Source: Mauremys mutica (Eukaryota; Chordata; Testudines; Geoemydidae). From it: 64,000 nt of DNA. Shown one piece after another: positions 46,771 to 57,318 of the stretch. The notes under the pieces were generated by a model that saw only the letters and a program-made list of their open reading frames with translations, did no database searches and was not told where the DNA came from. Numbering within the stretch: position 1 is the first letter of the stretch; every line of letters starts with the position of its first letter. The stretch lies in NCBI RefSeq assembly GCF_020497125.1, contig NC_059073.1:144283012-144347011 (forward strand). The letters run 5' to 3'. The position numbers and the translations under genes are program-made.

Positions 46771-49195
46771 TTTCTAATAACTTGTAAATGTTGCTATTTC
46801 CATATGAAAAAAGAATGAAATGGACTAAGTTTAAATGTGAATGAATCCAGCCAATAAGGCCTAAGCTTCACATACGATACAGGGTATCATGGCATATCCC
46901 CTCTTGAAATCACTAGCCAACTATGTTCTGTATTCCCCTCACATCTCAGTTATTATGAAAAGCCGGTCCCTCCATCTTAGAATGCTAGAACTGAATTAGC
47001 TGTCTGCTCTCTCAGCCTGTGGAATGCTGTAAACCTTATCTCTGGTTGATTAAATTGAATTCATTCTGTAAGATGTAGTAATTACTTTACTTCTCCCACC
47101 AGCTAACATCAACTTGGGGGTATTACGCTGGCCTGGCCCAGCAATGCAAACCAGGACACTTACTACTATGCTAATTTGTATTAGTTCAAATATTGTCACT
47201 GCTTCAAGTTGCCTGAAATAAAATTATTTAGATCAGTAACTATAGTGAAATTCTTATTCTTCATTAGGGGCTTGATCCAGAAGTCATTGACATGAGTGGG
47301 AAAACTCCCATTGACTGCATAGGACATTGGATCGGACCTTAACTGCTGATTAATGCTGTTCCTTTTTTCCAGCATCGTAAGCTATACCAAAGGGATGCCA
47401 AACCTTTTATTTTATAAATTAATGATTTAGTCTCTTTCAAATGAGAAACTCAAAGCTTTCTGCAAATAATAATGAATTGACCCTTCACAGTATCCCTATG
47501 GATGTTATCTCCATTTAAAACACAAGTAACCTGAGGTACAGAAAGATGAAGGCCCAACTCTTCAAAGCCGGCATCTAATTTTGAGTGTCCCCGTTTCTGG
47601 ACGTCCAGCATGAGACACCTACAGCCTGATTTTCAGAGATGCTGAGCACCCGCAGTTCCTGCTGACTTCAGTTGGAGTCCAGGCCATCGAAAATTTGCAG
47701 TATCCAATATTAGAGGCTGTTTTTAAAATGTAGAGGTAGAAAAGGAACTTTGCTGCTGTACACTAGGGAGACAGCCAGTAAGAGGAAGACATGAATCACT
47801 CTTGGTCAATTTGTCAGCTCTTCTGAAAATTTTGGCCACGTGTCCAGATTAAATCCCTGACTTCCAAGCTCCTGCTCTAACCATTAGACATACTGGCTCA
47901 GACATCTCGGTGAAGCTATCCACCTGCGATCACACACACAGTAGCATCACTGCCTGCACTACCAAGCACTCAGCATAATGTCGTAAGAGCCTTTAATAAC
48001 TTGTCCCTCCTGCCATCCCTTTCCCTCACTCAGTTAAATGCACACCGTCTTCCCCATTAAGCACACCCTTGAGTTTCCATTGCAGATTTCTTGACGTCAG
48101 ATACTGACGCAGCAAGGTTTTGCTCAGGTTGCAAGGACTGGCTAGAGGAAGTCATGATTCTTGCTCTGAACAGGAAAATATGAACAAGCCACTTGAGTAA
48201 GTACAGCGGGGAGGGTTGAGATAAGCATTGTTTAGGCTTTGAATAACAAGCACCCCTTTTCTTTGGGACATAAGACATTTCTATTAGGGAAAATATGGCT
48301 CTAAAGAGAGACTGTGACAGCGACAGGGGTTTTAATAGGTCAATAGGAAAAGGATCATGAGTACAAATGATACATCTGCTTCATTGCCTGTCAGCATTCA
48401 CACTCTCAGGTGGCCTATAATAGCCGTGCAGTCACGGAAAATAGAATAGGGTTGAAATTGCTGAGGCTTGAGCATACTGGTGCTATTTCTCTTATTTAAA
48501 AAGAAAGAGGCAGCTCTGATCCAGTTGGCTTCACACTCTGCTGCTGCTGTTTGGACAGTTTAATTCATAAGCAATAACTAACCTTCCAGTGGAAGCCTCC
48601 CAGCTCCTCCTGGTAGATAGCTACCCTCCCCATTCCACAGAAGGAAACTGAATTTCAGAGAAGTTGATTTGGCTGCCAGCGCTCACGGGCCTCAAGACGA
48701 CAGAGTCTGGGAAGAGTCCGTCTGCGGACTAGGCTGTCTCCATGGTCTGGGAGTGTTGCACAGCAAACGGGCTCGTTGTCTGGTGGAAAAGGAGGGAGCA
48801 GCGTGCCAGCTCTGTCCACAGACCACCCCATTCCAAATGCTTCACCCCAAGGTGTAAATCTCCCTCCTGTGCCGCGTGCGTCTAATCTAGTAGTTTCTCG
48901 TCTTTGGTCTATTGGCCACTTGCTCATCGTCTGCGGAGACCTGGCTTTGCTGCTTGCTTTGCTGCTCCTACAGCCTCCAAGCTCTTCACTGTAGAGAGTG
49001 CCTGGGCCTATAAAAGGAGCTTGCAACAAGAAGGCAGCTCAGCTGCCTCCATTAAAGGCCACTGCTGAGTAAGTGGAAGAGGAGAGGAAACAGTAGCTGC
49101 AAGGGGCCAGTGTCCCCATCAGAAGGGAAATGTCCAGGGGAGCAGGTCAGAAAAGGGACCACATGGGTGGGTAGCATGTGCAGGGGAGTAAGAGG
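46771..49195. other. Non-coding stretch with foldback repeats
   Basis: Foldback units lie at about 47270-47340 and 47580-47690. Degraded MIR-like 3' sequence is at about 47460-47550. The frames at 48655-49029 have no domain. No gene was recognised. Confidence 0.5.
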
Positions 49196-49415
49196 CAGGG
49201 CTGGCTCCAGACCCCAGTGCGCCAAGCGCGCGCTTGGGGCGGCATTTTGCCGGCAGGGCGGCAGGCAGCTCCGGCGGACCTTCCGCAGTCATGCCTGCGA
49301 GAGGTCTACCGGAGCCGCGGAACCAGCAGACCCTCCGCAGGCACGTCTGCAAGAGGTCCCCTGGAGCCACGGGACCGGCGTGCTTGGGGCGGCCAAATTC
49401 CTAGAGCCGCCCCTG
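49196..49415. mobile_element. GC-rich hAT MITE, copy 2
   Basis: It starts 'cagggctggctccagacc' and ends 'ctagagccgcccctg', with 'gtaagagg' duplicated at 49188-49195 and 49416-49423. Its interior has the same units as copy 1 at 24272, in the opposite relative orientation. Confidence 0.9.
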
Positions 49416-49639
49416 GTAAGAGGGAAGGGATCCACATGAATGCGTCAGTGTGAGTAATTGCATACTTCCCACTTACATTCCCCCTGCAGTTTCAACTGAA
49501 TGTGGTTTGCTGCTTCACTTCCTGTCCTAAATTCTTGAGTAATGTTGCTGGGCACACTTAAGCAGCTATAGTGTTGTGCTCAAGTGTGAGTGCTTCCAAG
49601 GAATGAGCTTTTAACTCAGTTTCTTTGTAGAGTGCTTTG

Positions 49640-49870
49640 AGATGAAATATGTTCTATATAAAGTGGACTCAGATCAGAAGACCTGGATTCTGTTCCTGAC
49701 TGTGTGCCTGCTGGGTGACCTCTGGCAGGACACGTCGCTGCTCCGTGCCTCAGTTTCCCCCTGTAAAATGGGGATAATGATACTGACCTCCACTGTAAAG
49801 TGCTGTGTAAGATCTGGGTTGTATTTGTATTATTTTTGGGAAGCGTTTGTACAGCACCTAGTGCAATGAA
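49640..49870 (+). repeat. MIR SINE copy, well kept
   Basis: 'gtgcctcagtttccccctgt' then 'aaaatggggataatgatact' is a good MIR core. A foldback repeat follows at about 49925-50020. Confidence 0.7.
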
Positions 49871-50020
49871 ATCTTGGTCCATGACTTGTGCTCCCAGGCA
49901 CTGCCACAAAACAAAATAATATAGATACAAATAATCTTGGGCCAAATTCTGTGTTGGTGTAAATGGGGGAAACTCCGTAGAAGTCAGTGAAGTTGCATCC
50001 ATTCACATCAGCATAGAATT

Positions 50021-50857
50021 TAGCTTGTTCGGTGCGTGGAGGTGAAAAACACCTGCACACACACACCTTTCCTTTCCACGCATCCTTCCTTCTCTTCAGT
50101 TTGCATAACTGCAAATATTCTTTGGCCATGAATATTATCCAGACCGTTATTACACCCAGCTGCCATATTTGGCACTGACCTTCTCCATAGCTATGCTATC
50201 TGCTGTGCAATGTAGCATTTCCTTTTATTTGTTCTAATTAACAGGAGGTAATTTGCAAGGGGCCCCTGAGCAACCTTTTAGTGATGGCTGATCAATTCTT
50301 CAGACCAGAATTAATTACCAACATCAGTTACATCTTTCAGTGCAGTTGGTGAATGTTTATAAACACCCCACGCTGACTTTCCTTCATCACACATTAATTA
50401 GGATACCTCAAAGCCTTTGAGCAAAAACTGATCCATCCGCTATTTATGACAGTCACCTGGGCAAGATGTGAGTTGGTGAGAGAGGTGAAATGCTTTGGAT
50501 GCCATTTCCAATCCCCTGAGCCTACTACCCTCACTGAGCCTCATTACCATTATAACAATTATTATTCGGTTCCCATTAAGCACAGTACATGACCTCCTCT
50601 AGCCAGTCCTTGCAACCTGAGCAAAACCCCACAGTATATTGGTCGTCTTGCTACTGTAAGATACATGTTTATAGCCACCTGTTCTTGAACAATTCTCTAG
50701 ATTTATAAAATATCTACAGACATGTCATTTGGAGAGTTTAACACCTTTTTTATAGAAATTGCACTGAATGAAATTCACCCTTTTGCAGAGATCCAGTGTA
50801 AGGTCTGTATGGAATTTCAATCCCATATAAGCATTCCAGTAGTAGCAGTGTGTAGGC
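50021..50857. other. Stretch without a recognisable feature
   Basis: AT-rich, no exon or nameable repeat. It ends at the hAT element that follows. Confidence 0.5.
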
Positions 50858-51155
50858 CAGGGGTCGGCAACCTTTCAGAAGGGCTGGGCCGAGTCTTCAT
50901 TTATTCACTCTAATTTAAGGTTTTGCGTGCCAGTAATACATTTTTAGAAGATCACTTTCTATAAGTCTATAATATATAACTAAACTATTGTTGTATATAA
51001 AATAAGGTTTTTAAAATGTTTAAGAAGCTTCTTTTAAAATTAAATTAAAATGCAGAGCCCCTGGACCGGTGGTCAGGACCTGGGCAGTGTGAGTGCCACT
51101 GAAAATCAGCTTGCATGCTGCCTTCGGCACGTGTGCCATAGGTTGCCTACCCCTG
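50858..51155. mobile_element. hAT MITE with 8-bp duplication
   Basis: The ends are 'caggggtcggcaaccttt' and 'ggttgcctacccctg', with 'gtgtaggc' at 50850-50857 and 51156-51163. Non-coding, AT-rich interior. Confidence 0.9.
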
Positions 51156-51621
51156 GTGTAGGCCATGATCAAGTTGTCTGCATAGGGATGAATTTCATCC
51201 ACAATGAGCATGGCGGGTTGTTAGAATGCTTTAAACCATTAGCAAGTAGTAATGTCCACCTACTTCTCCAATCACTCAGTAATGTTCCTAGATGTAATGG
51301 GAGGAAAGTCAGGGGAAGAGCACCTTTTCTTAGATGGAGATTTGCTACATTTTGGAACATATAACTAATACTCTTTTGTGCAATAAAATGTTCCCTGATC
51401 TTGACCAGTAATAAAAGCAGCACTCACATTAGAAGTCTCTTTGCTTCTGGAAGCAGGAGGCCTTCAGAGAGTGGGATGTTGAATGCCTGGCAGCCTTTTA
51501 TATTTATATTCAGTTAAAAAATACATGTTGTTACGGAAGTTGGTTCACACTTGGAGGAGAATGAAGACTGGGGAATTTGGACTAGTGAGTTTGTGAAGCT
51601 CAGAGGCCTTTATTCTTCTAA
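51156..51621. other. Flanking sequence of the Harbinger element
   Basis: No feature recognised. The TAA at 51619-51621 is the left target duplication. Confidence 0.5.
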
Positions 51622-51640
51622 GGCCTTGTCTACACTACAA
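51622..51640 (+). repeat. Left TIR of the Harbinger transposon
   Basis: 'ggccttgtctacactac', next to TAA. It pairs with the right TIR and matches the right end of the MITE at 6029-6323. Confidence 0.9.
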
Positions 51641-52002
51641 GACTATTTCGAATCAACTTAGTTCGAATTTGTGGATTCGACCTTATGAAGTCGAATTTGT
51701 GTATCCATACTAAATACACTAATTCGAATTTCTGAGTCCACATTCACGGGGCCAGCGTCAACTTTGGAAGCGGTGCACTGTGGGAAGCTATCCCACAGTT
51801 CCCGCAGTCCCCGCTGCCCATTGGAATGCTGGGTAGAGCTCGCAATGCCTGCTGGGGGAAAAATGTGTCGAGGGTGGTTTTGGGTAACTGTCATCATTCA
51901 ACCGTCACTCACAAACGTCCTCCCTCCCTGAAAGCGCCGGTGGGAAATCTGTTCGCGCACTTTTCTGGTCAGTGACAGCGCGGACGCCACAGCACTGCGA
52001 GC

Positions 52003-53274
52003 ATGGAGCCCGCTGCGATCATCGCTGCACTTATGGCCGTTGTCAACTCCTCGCACCTTATCGTCCACCTCTGCAACAGTCAGCTGCTGAGAAATCGGGC
52101 GAGGAGGCTCCGGCAGCGCGGTGAGGAGAGTGGCGCAGACCTCTCAGAAAGCAGGGTACGCCGGGCAGTGGAGATCATGGTGGCAATGGGTCAAGTTCAT
52201 GCTGTGGAACGGAGATTCTGGGCCCGGGAAACAAGCACGGACTGGTGGGACCGCATAGTGCTGCAGGTCTGGGATGACACAGAGTGGCTGCGAAACTTCA
52301 GGATGCGTAAGGGCACTTTCCTTGAACTGTGTGACTTGCTGTCCCCTGCCCTGAAGCGCCAGGACACCCGGATGCGAGCAGCCCTGAGTGTGCAGAAGCG
52401 AGTGGCCATAGCCCTCTGGAAACTTGCCACGCCAGACAGCTACCGGTCAGTAGCAAACCACTTTGGCGTGGGCAAATCTACCATGGGGGTTGCTGTGATG
52501 CAAGTAGCCCACGCAATCGTTGAGCAACTGCTCTCAAAGGTGGTGACCCTGGGAAACGTCCAGGTTGTCATAGACGGCTTCGCCGTGATGGGATTCCCAA
52601 ACTGCGGTGGGGCTATAGATGGCACTCACATCCCTATCCTGGCACCGGCCCACCAGGCCAGCGATTACATTAACCGAAAGGGCTACTTTTCCATGGTGCT
52701 GCAAGGACTGGTGGACCATAGGGGACGTTTTACCAACATCAACGTCGGGTGGGCGGGCAAGGTTCATGACGCGCGTGTGTTCAGGAGCTCTGGTCTCTTT
52801 AGACTCCTCCAGGCAGGTACTTTCTTCCCGGACCACAAAATAACGGTTGGGGATGTGCAGATGCCTACAGTGATCCTCGGGGACCCAGCCTACCCGCTAA
52901 TGCCCTGGCTCATGAAGCCCTATACAGGCGCCCTGGACAGAGAGAAGGAACTCTTCAACTACCGGCTGAGCAAGTGCAGAATGGTGGTGGAGTGTGCTTT
53001 CGGACGTCTCAAGGGGAGATGGCGGAGCTTACTCACTCGCTCGGACATCAGCGAAAAGAATATCCCCGTAGTTATTGCTGCATGCTGTGTGCTGCACAAT
53101 CTGTGTGAGAGCAAGGGCGAGGCCTTTTTGTCCGGATGGGAGGTTGAGGCAAATCGCCTGGCTGCAGTTTACGCTCAGCCAGACACCCGTGCCGAGAGAA
53201 TATCCCAGCGGGAAGCGCTCTGTATCCGGGAGGCTTTGAAAGCAAGTTTCCTCGGAGAGCAGGGTAACCTATGA
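52003..53274 (+). CDS. Harbinger DDE transposase (HARBI1-like), intact
   Basis: This 423-aa open frame encodes the enzyme that cuts and joins the transposon ends in the nucleus. A helix-turn-helix-like segment (about 128-165, 'SYRSVANHFGVGKSTMGVAV') precedes the DDE_4-type nuclease. The catalytic residues are visible: D206 in 'GAIDGTHIPI', D294 in 'ILGDPAYPLMPW' and E330 in 'RMVVECAFGRLKGRWR'. HARBI1 itself is about 350 aa, so there is an extra N-terminal part and a C-terminal tail. The ATG at 52003 is the first in the frame and follows 'gcactgcgagc'. A poly(A) signal lies 145 nt after the stop. No frameshift, stop or missing catalytic residue was seen. Harbinger transposases usually need a Myb-like partner, and one is encoded in the same element, facing it. 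Confidence 0.95.
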   Translation: MEPAAIIAALMAVVNSSHLIVHLCNSQLLRNRARRLRQRGEESGADLSESRVRRAVEIMVAMGQVHAVERRFWARETSTDWWDRIVLQVWDDTEWLRNFRMRKGTFLELCDLLSPALKRQDTRMRAALSVQKRVAIALWKLATPDSYRSVANHFGVGKSTMGVAVMQVAHAIVEQLLSKVVTLGNVQVVIDGFAVMGFPNCGGAIDGTHIPILAPAHQASDYINRKGYFSMVLQGLVDHRGRFTNINVGWAGKVHDARVFRSSGLFRLLQAGTFFPDHKITVGDVQMPTVILGDPAYPLMPWLMKPYTGALDREKELFNYRLSKCRMVVECAFGRLKGRWRSLLTRSDISEKNIPVVIAACCVLHNLCESKGEAFLSGWEVEANRLAAVYAQPDTRAERISQREALCIREALKASFLGEQGNL

Positions 53275-53418
53275 CTCTCCACTTGCTTTCAAGAGAAACT
53301 GACCCTGGGCCTGTGTCAGTTTGTGTCGATTTGGATCTGCGGCTACATGCCGCGTTCTCCAAGTTTCCCCCACTTCCAAAGCACGTTTTTAAGCAAATTA
53401 ATTGTTACACTCATTATT

Positions 53419-53424
53419 AATAAA
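53419..53424 (+). terminator. Poly(A) signal of the transposase gene
   Basis: AATAAA 145 nt after the transposase stop codon. Confidence 0.7.
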
Positions 53425-54064
53425 TCTTTCTTTTACTTTGCATTTCTGTTCTGGTGTTGAGACATGGACGCATACTGTGCTGGGCACGGTGTGCACTGAC
53501 GTACAGACCGCTTCCTCCATAGAGGACTGACATCCTCCTGCTCCTACATAGGTCTCTGGGGTGGGGGACGGATGACAGTGGTTCTGCATGAAGGGGAGGG
53601 TTTGCAGGAAGGGGCGAGTGGTGCCTTCTTTGCATAGGGGTTTGGATGACGGCAGTGGGCTGCGGGTTTCTGCGTGGGAAGGGGTGATGGGTGTGGGAGA
53701 AGGGTGACTATCTGTCCGTGGATGAGGGCTCTTGTTGGGGCTCAGGGCAGCGGATAGGCTCGTGGATCCGTTGCAAGTGCATCGTAAGGGCACCCTGCCT
53801 TCACAGTAATGGCGTGGCAGGCGCTAGGACCCTGGACAAGCATACACATTACGAAATGATCAGGGGCAGCATACACAACACAGAATGACCCTGGTGCCTA
53901 CTGACTGCAGTGTGTGTGTGCCCCGCAGTTGATCCTTTCCCCAAGTCTGTACCCTGGTACTGTAGGCTATACCGTGCAAGTATGAAACCCCTGTCCACCC
54001 CATACACCGAAAAATCCTCTGACAGGAAAGACATGACGGAAACAGTGATTAACAGCAAACATCT

Positions 54065-54070
54065 TTTATT
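54065..54070 (-). terminator. Poly(A) signal of the Myb/SANT gene
   Basis: AATAAA on the minus strand, 120 nt after the Myb stop codon. The two genes converge, and their signals are about 640 bp apart. Confidence 0.7.
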
Positions 54071-54189
54071 AATCTAATAAACAGTGGGGGGATGAACCTT
54101 GGATTTGGGACTGGCTGAGCCTATAAGGGAAGCACTTCTACAAATTTCTAATGTGAGAAGTGCGGGGTACACGGCCGCTCTGCTCTGGT

Positions 54190-56055
54190 TCAGTGACAGT
54201 TCTCACGGCCTCTACCACCCCTCCGTCTTGTACTTTTGGGTGAGGGGGGGCCAGGACTTCTTGGCTGGGGAGGGCGATTGCAGAGACACTGCAGGGGTGC
54301 CCTGTCCTCCAGCCTGCGGTCCTGCAGGACATCAACAAGGCGACGAAGCGTGTCCGTTTGTTCCTTCATGAGACCAAGCAGCGTTTGGGTGGTCTGCTGG
54401 TCTTCCTGCCGCCACCTATCCTCACGTTCCATGAGTGTGCGATGCTGCTCACATAGGGTCTCCCTCCAGTGTTTCTGCTCTGCAGCCTCTGCTCGGGAGC
54501 AGGCTATCAGTTCAGCGAACATGTCGTCCCTAGTCTTCTTCTTTCGCCGTCTAATCATTGCCAGTCTCTGCGAGGGGGATGCCGGGGCAGTCCGGGAAGG
54601 AGCCGAAGCTGTGTGATGGGGAAAGTTAGTGATTTCCTTGTACAGATACATTTTGGCGAACAGTGAACACCGTCTAGTCAATTTCTATGAAGAAGACCGT
54701 ACCGGACAACAAGTGTCACGTGGTCTCCAGAGAAGCACAACATTTTGGCCTACGCTCTGATTGGCTGCGCCATTGCACAGGAGAGCGGAGAAGTTGGGAG
54801 AGATAGCAGAATCCCTCTAGCAGAGAGTCCTGGTAAGCCTTACAGTACATCATGCTTATCAGTTAACGGATAGCTGTGCCGTCGTGCTAAAGGCAATCTG
54901 GAAATCAGATACTATGACCCTTTTGCAGCCACTCCCGACACTGCAGGGGAAAGATCAATGTATGCTTTTCCTGTGTGGCCTACAGCACGTGGCTGCTAAG
55001 CGCGGGGCTTTGTTATGCAAAGTATAAGTAAACCATTAAGAACAGTAACTATTCGCTAATTGCCCTAATTAGATGCAGCACTTCAGTAACGAGATTACCC
55101 TGAGGCGTGTCTCTCGAGTGCAGAAAGAAAGGATGTTAAGGGAAGCACTTCACCGACCGGGACCCTACGCGGCCATGCTGGTAGAGGCGATGGTTCCCCT
55201 GTATCTGAGGATGTCGTGGCGTGGAAGAGTGAGCTTCACCGGAGGACCAAATAAGGCACCTCTTCCTCGAAACCTCCTGCGGAGGGTATTTGAGGAACTG
55301 TTTGAAGCATTTGTGGAATTGTCCATGGAGGACTATTGTTCCATCCCAATCTGTGTAGACCTACTGTTCGTTTAGTTTCCCTTTAAAAACTTTTAGATAT
55401 AGTATTTATAGATAGAATTTATATTTTTGGTATACATGTTTTCGAGCAAATAAATATTTTCTTGTTTATACGACTTACCGCCTGATCCTTCCCCTGACTC
55501 TGAGTCCGGGTTCACGGCCGGTGAGGGTTGGTAGGGGATCTCTGTGAGGGTGATGAAGAGATCCTGGCTGTCAGGGAAAGCGGCATTGTGTTCGCTGTCG
55601 CCTGCGCCTTCCTCCACGGACCCTTCGTCGTCTTGCCCATCGGCGAACATCGAGTAGGAACTGTCCTGGCTCACTATGCCATCCACTGAGTCCACGGTCA
55701 CTGGTGGGACAGTGGTGGCAGACCCACCGAGAATGGCATGCAGTGCCTCGTAGAAGCGGCATGTCTGGGGCTGTGCTCCGGAGCGTCCGTTTGCCGCTCT
55801 GACTTTTTGATAGCCTTGTCTCAGGTCCTTGACTTTCACGCGGCACTGCATCGCATCCCGGCTGTATCCTTTCTGTGTCATGGCTTGGGAGACCTTCTCG
55901 AAGGTCTTTGCATTACGCTTGTTGGAGCGCAGCTCCGACAGCACAGACTCCTCGCCCCACACAGCGATCAGATCCTGGACTTCCCGGTCTGTCCATGCTG
56001 GGGATCTCTTTCTATTCTTGCATTGGGCTGACTCCTCTGCTGGAGAGCTCTGCAT
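54190..56055 (-). CDS. Harbinger Myb/SANT-like DNA-binding protein, two exons
   Basis: Exon 1 (56055-55479) encodes a trihelix/Myb_DNA-bind_4-type domain at about residues 18-108 ('SPAWTDREVQDLIAVWGEES', 'CRVKVKDLRQGYQKV', 'CRFYEALHAILGG'), then an acidic stretch. It ends at GGCG|gtaagt. Exon 2 (54608-54190) begins after 'tttccccatcacacag', has a basic 'RRRKKKTR' patch and a coiled-coil segment, and ends at a stop at 54190-54192. Exon 1 ends in phase 1 and exon 2 supplies the other two bases (Ala codon), so the frame is kept; the product is about 331 aa. In known Harbinger elements such a protein binds the transposon and helps bring the transposase to the nucleus and DNA. Without splicing the first frame reads on only to 55393. 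The start ATG at 56055 is the first in frame. Confidence 0.85.
54609..55478 (-). other. Intron of the Myb/SANT gene (870 nt)
   Basis: Donor 'gtaagt' at 55478-55473 and acceptor 'cacacag' ending at 54609, both close to consensus. It contains the third open frame on the opposite strand. Confidence 0.75.
55073..55375 (+). CDS. Third Harbinger-encoded small protein, unknown function
   Basis: A 100-aa frame lies on the strand opposite the Myb gene, inside its intron. It contains 'RVQKERMLREALHRPGPYAA', 'MLVEAMVPLYLRMSWRGRVS' and 'ELFEAFVELSMEDYCSIPIC'; the residues are mixed hydrophobic and charged like a small globular helical protein. The ATG follows an acceptor-like 'tgccctaattag' and a donor-like 'cctg|gtaagc' lies at 54832/54833, so a short non-coding first exon is possible. 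AATAAA at 55449 follows the stop. I have only a weak memory of related frames in other turtle Harbinger copies and cannot name a function. Confidence 0.5.
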   Translation: MQHFSNEITLRRVSRVQKERMLREALHRPGPYAAMLVEAMVPLYLRMSWRGRVSFTGGPNKAPLPRNLLRRVFEELFEAFVELSMEDYCSIPICVDLLFV

Positions 56056-56426
56056 CGTTGCAGGTGCCGCGGAGCTCGCCCCGATGTCAAAGCAAGAAAT
56101 GAGATTCTAACTGTCCAGACAGGAAAAGGATTTCAAATTTTCCCGGGTCATTTCCTGTGTGGCTGCTCAGAACATCCAAGCTCGGACTGCTGTCCAGAGC
56201 GTCAACAGAGTGGTGCAGTGTGGGATAGCTCCCGGAGCTACTAAGTTCGATTTGCATCCACACCTAGCCTAATTCGAGCTAGCAAGTGCGAATTTAGCGT
56301 TACTCCACCTGTCGGGGTGGAGTACCAAATTCGAACTAAGGAGCCCCCTAGTTCGATTTAAATGGCTTCCTGGTGTGGACGGTTGAGCGATTAGTTCGAA
56401 TTAACGCTGCTAAATTCGATTTAAGA

Positions 56427-56445
56427 TCCTAGTGTAGACCAGGCC
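56427..56445 (-). repeat. Right TIR of the Harbinger transposon
   Basis: The reverse complement reads 'ggcctggtctacactagga', followed on the outside by TAA. Confidence 0.9.
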
Positions 56446-57043
56446 TAAGGGGTCTTTGATTAAAACCTGAAGCCAAAGCACAATATGAATGTTCAAATTT
56501 CATCCCCCTTGAATCCAGCCTATATTGTTAAGGGAGTACATTGTCTCAAATGGCTGGATTCTGGAAGTTGCAATATGCTTTCAACTTCAACGTTGAAGTC
56601 AAAGGACCAGATTCCAATTCTAATGCCCTCTTCATATTCAAATAGGGTCTTGATTCAAGGAAGTACATATGCGCATGGTTTAAAGCTACATGCTTGGCTG
56701 ATAGACATGTGCTGAAGTGCCAGATCGGTGCCTAGTACCTTGTACCACAAGTAGTCCCATTGAAGTCAGTGAGACCATGTATGGAGTTAAGCACTATTCA
56801 GTATGAGTAAGGGGCAGTACAAACTGGTCCTAAGGGACTTGAGGGCATTCAAGGTCTGATTCTGCACCCATCAATGGAAGCTTTTGACTTCAATGAGAGC
56901 GGGATCAAGGTGCCCAGCCCCTTATAGGATTGGCCTCAGCATTACCAAGCCATGACTCTAATACCGTGTGACATTTCCACAACACCTCTCAATCCAAAGG
57001 ATCCGGTTTCACAAACTAGTATGAACTAGCTAGCACCACTGAA
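56446..57043. other. Flank of the Harbinger element
   Basis: No gene. A foldback repeat ('catcaatggaagcttttgac' and its complement) lies at about 56850-56940. Confidence 0.45.
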
Positions 57044-57318
57044 GGTATGTCTGCACTGCAATCAGATGGGTCCTTCATCTTGGCAGGGGGTTAGACTAGA
57101 TGACCTTTGCAGTCCCTTTTAACACCAGGAGTCTATGATTCTACACCCAAGCTAGCTTTGATCTAGCTAGCTCAAATAACAATAGCAGCAGTGTCGCAGC
57201 ACCGCATGCTGGCACCACTTCACTTGCTCTCGTTGTTTGAGCTTGCTGCAGCTCAAAGCTAGCTCAGGTATGTCTACACCTGCTGCAGTCACACCTCTGC
57301 CTGCAGTGTAGACATACC
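57044..57318. mobile_element. MITE with 'GGTATGTCTACACTGCA' ends, split by a CR1 tail
   Basis: The left end is 'ggtatgtctgcactgcaa', the right end 'tgcagtgtagacatacc'. A CR1 3' tail (57067-57145, 'gggttagactagatgacctt') sits inside. The ends recall the Harbinger group, but no TWA duplication is clear. Confidence 0.65.

Larger units (their letters stand above)
51622..56445. mobile_element. Complete Harbinger transposon, 4824 bp
   Basis: The left end is 'ggccttgtctacactac' and the right end in reverse complement 'ggcctggtctacactag': 15 of the first 16 bases agree. TAA at 51619-51621 and 56446-56448 is the 3-bp duplication of PIF/Harbinger. Near both ends are repeated 'ttcgaa/ttcgat' motifs (about five at 51648-51730, seven at 56245-56420), likely protein-binding sites. 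Inside are a transposase gene (+), a two-exon Myb/SANT gene (-) and a small third frame (+) within the Myb intron. Poly(A) signals: 53419-53424 (+), 54070-54065 (-), 55449-55454 (+). Confidence 0.95.

Noticed and set aside
53398..53793. 131-codon minus frame inside the Harbinger element
   Set aside because: It lies between the two convergent genes and across the transposase 3' end, is Pro/Ser/Thr-rich, and has no splice signals linking it to the Myb gene.
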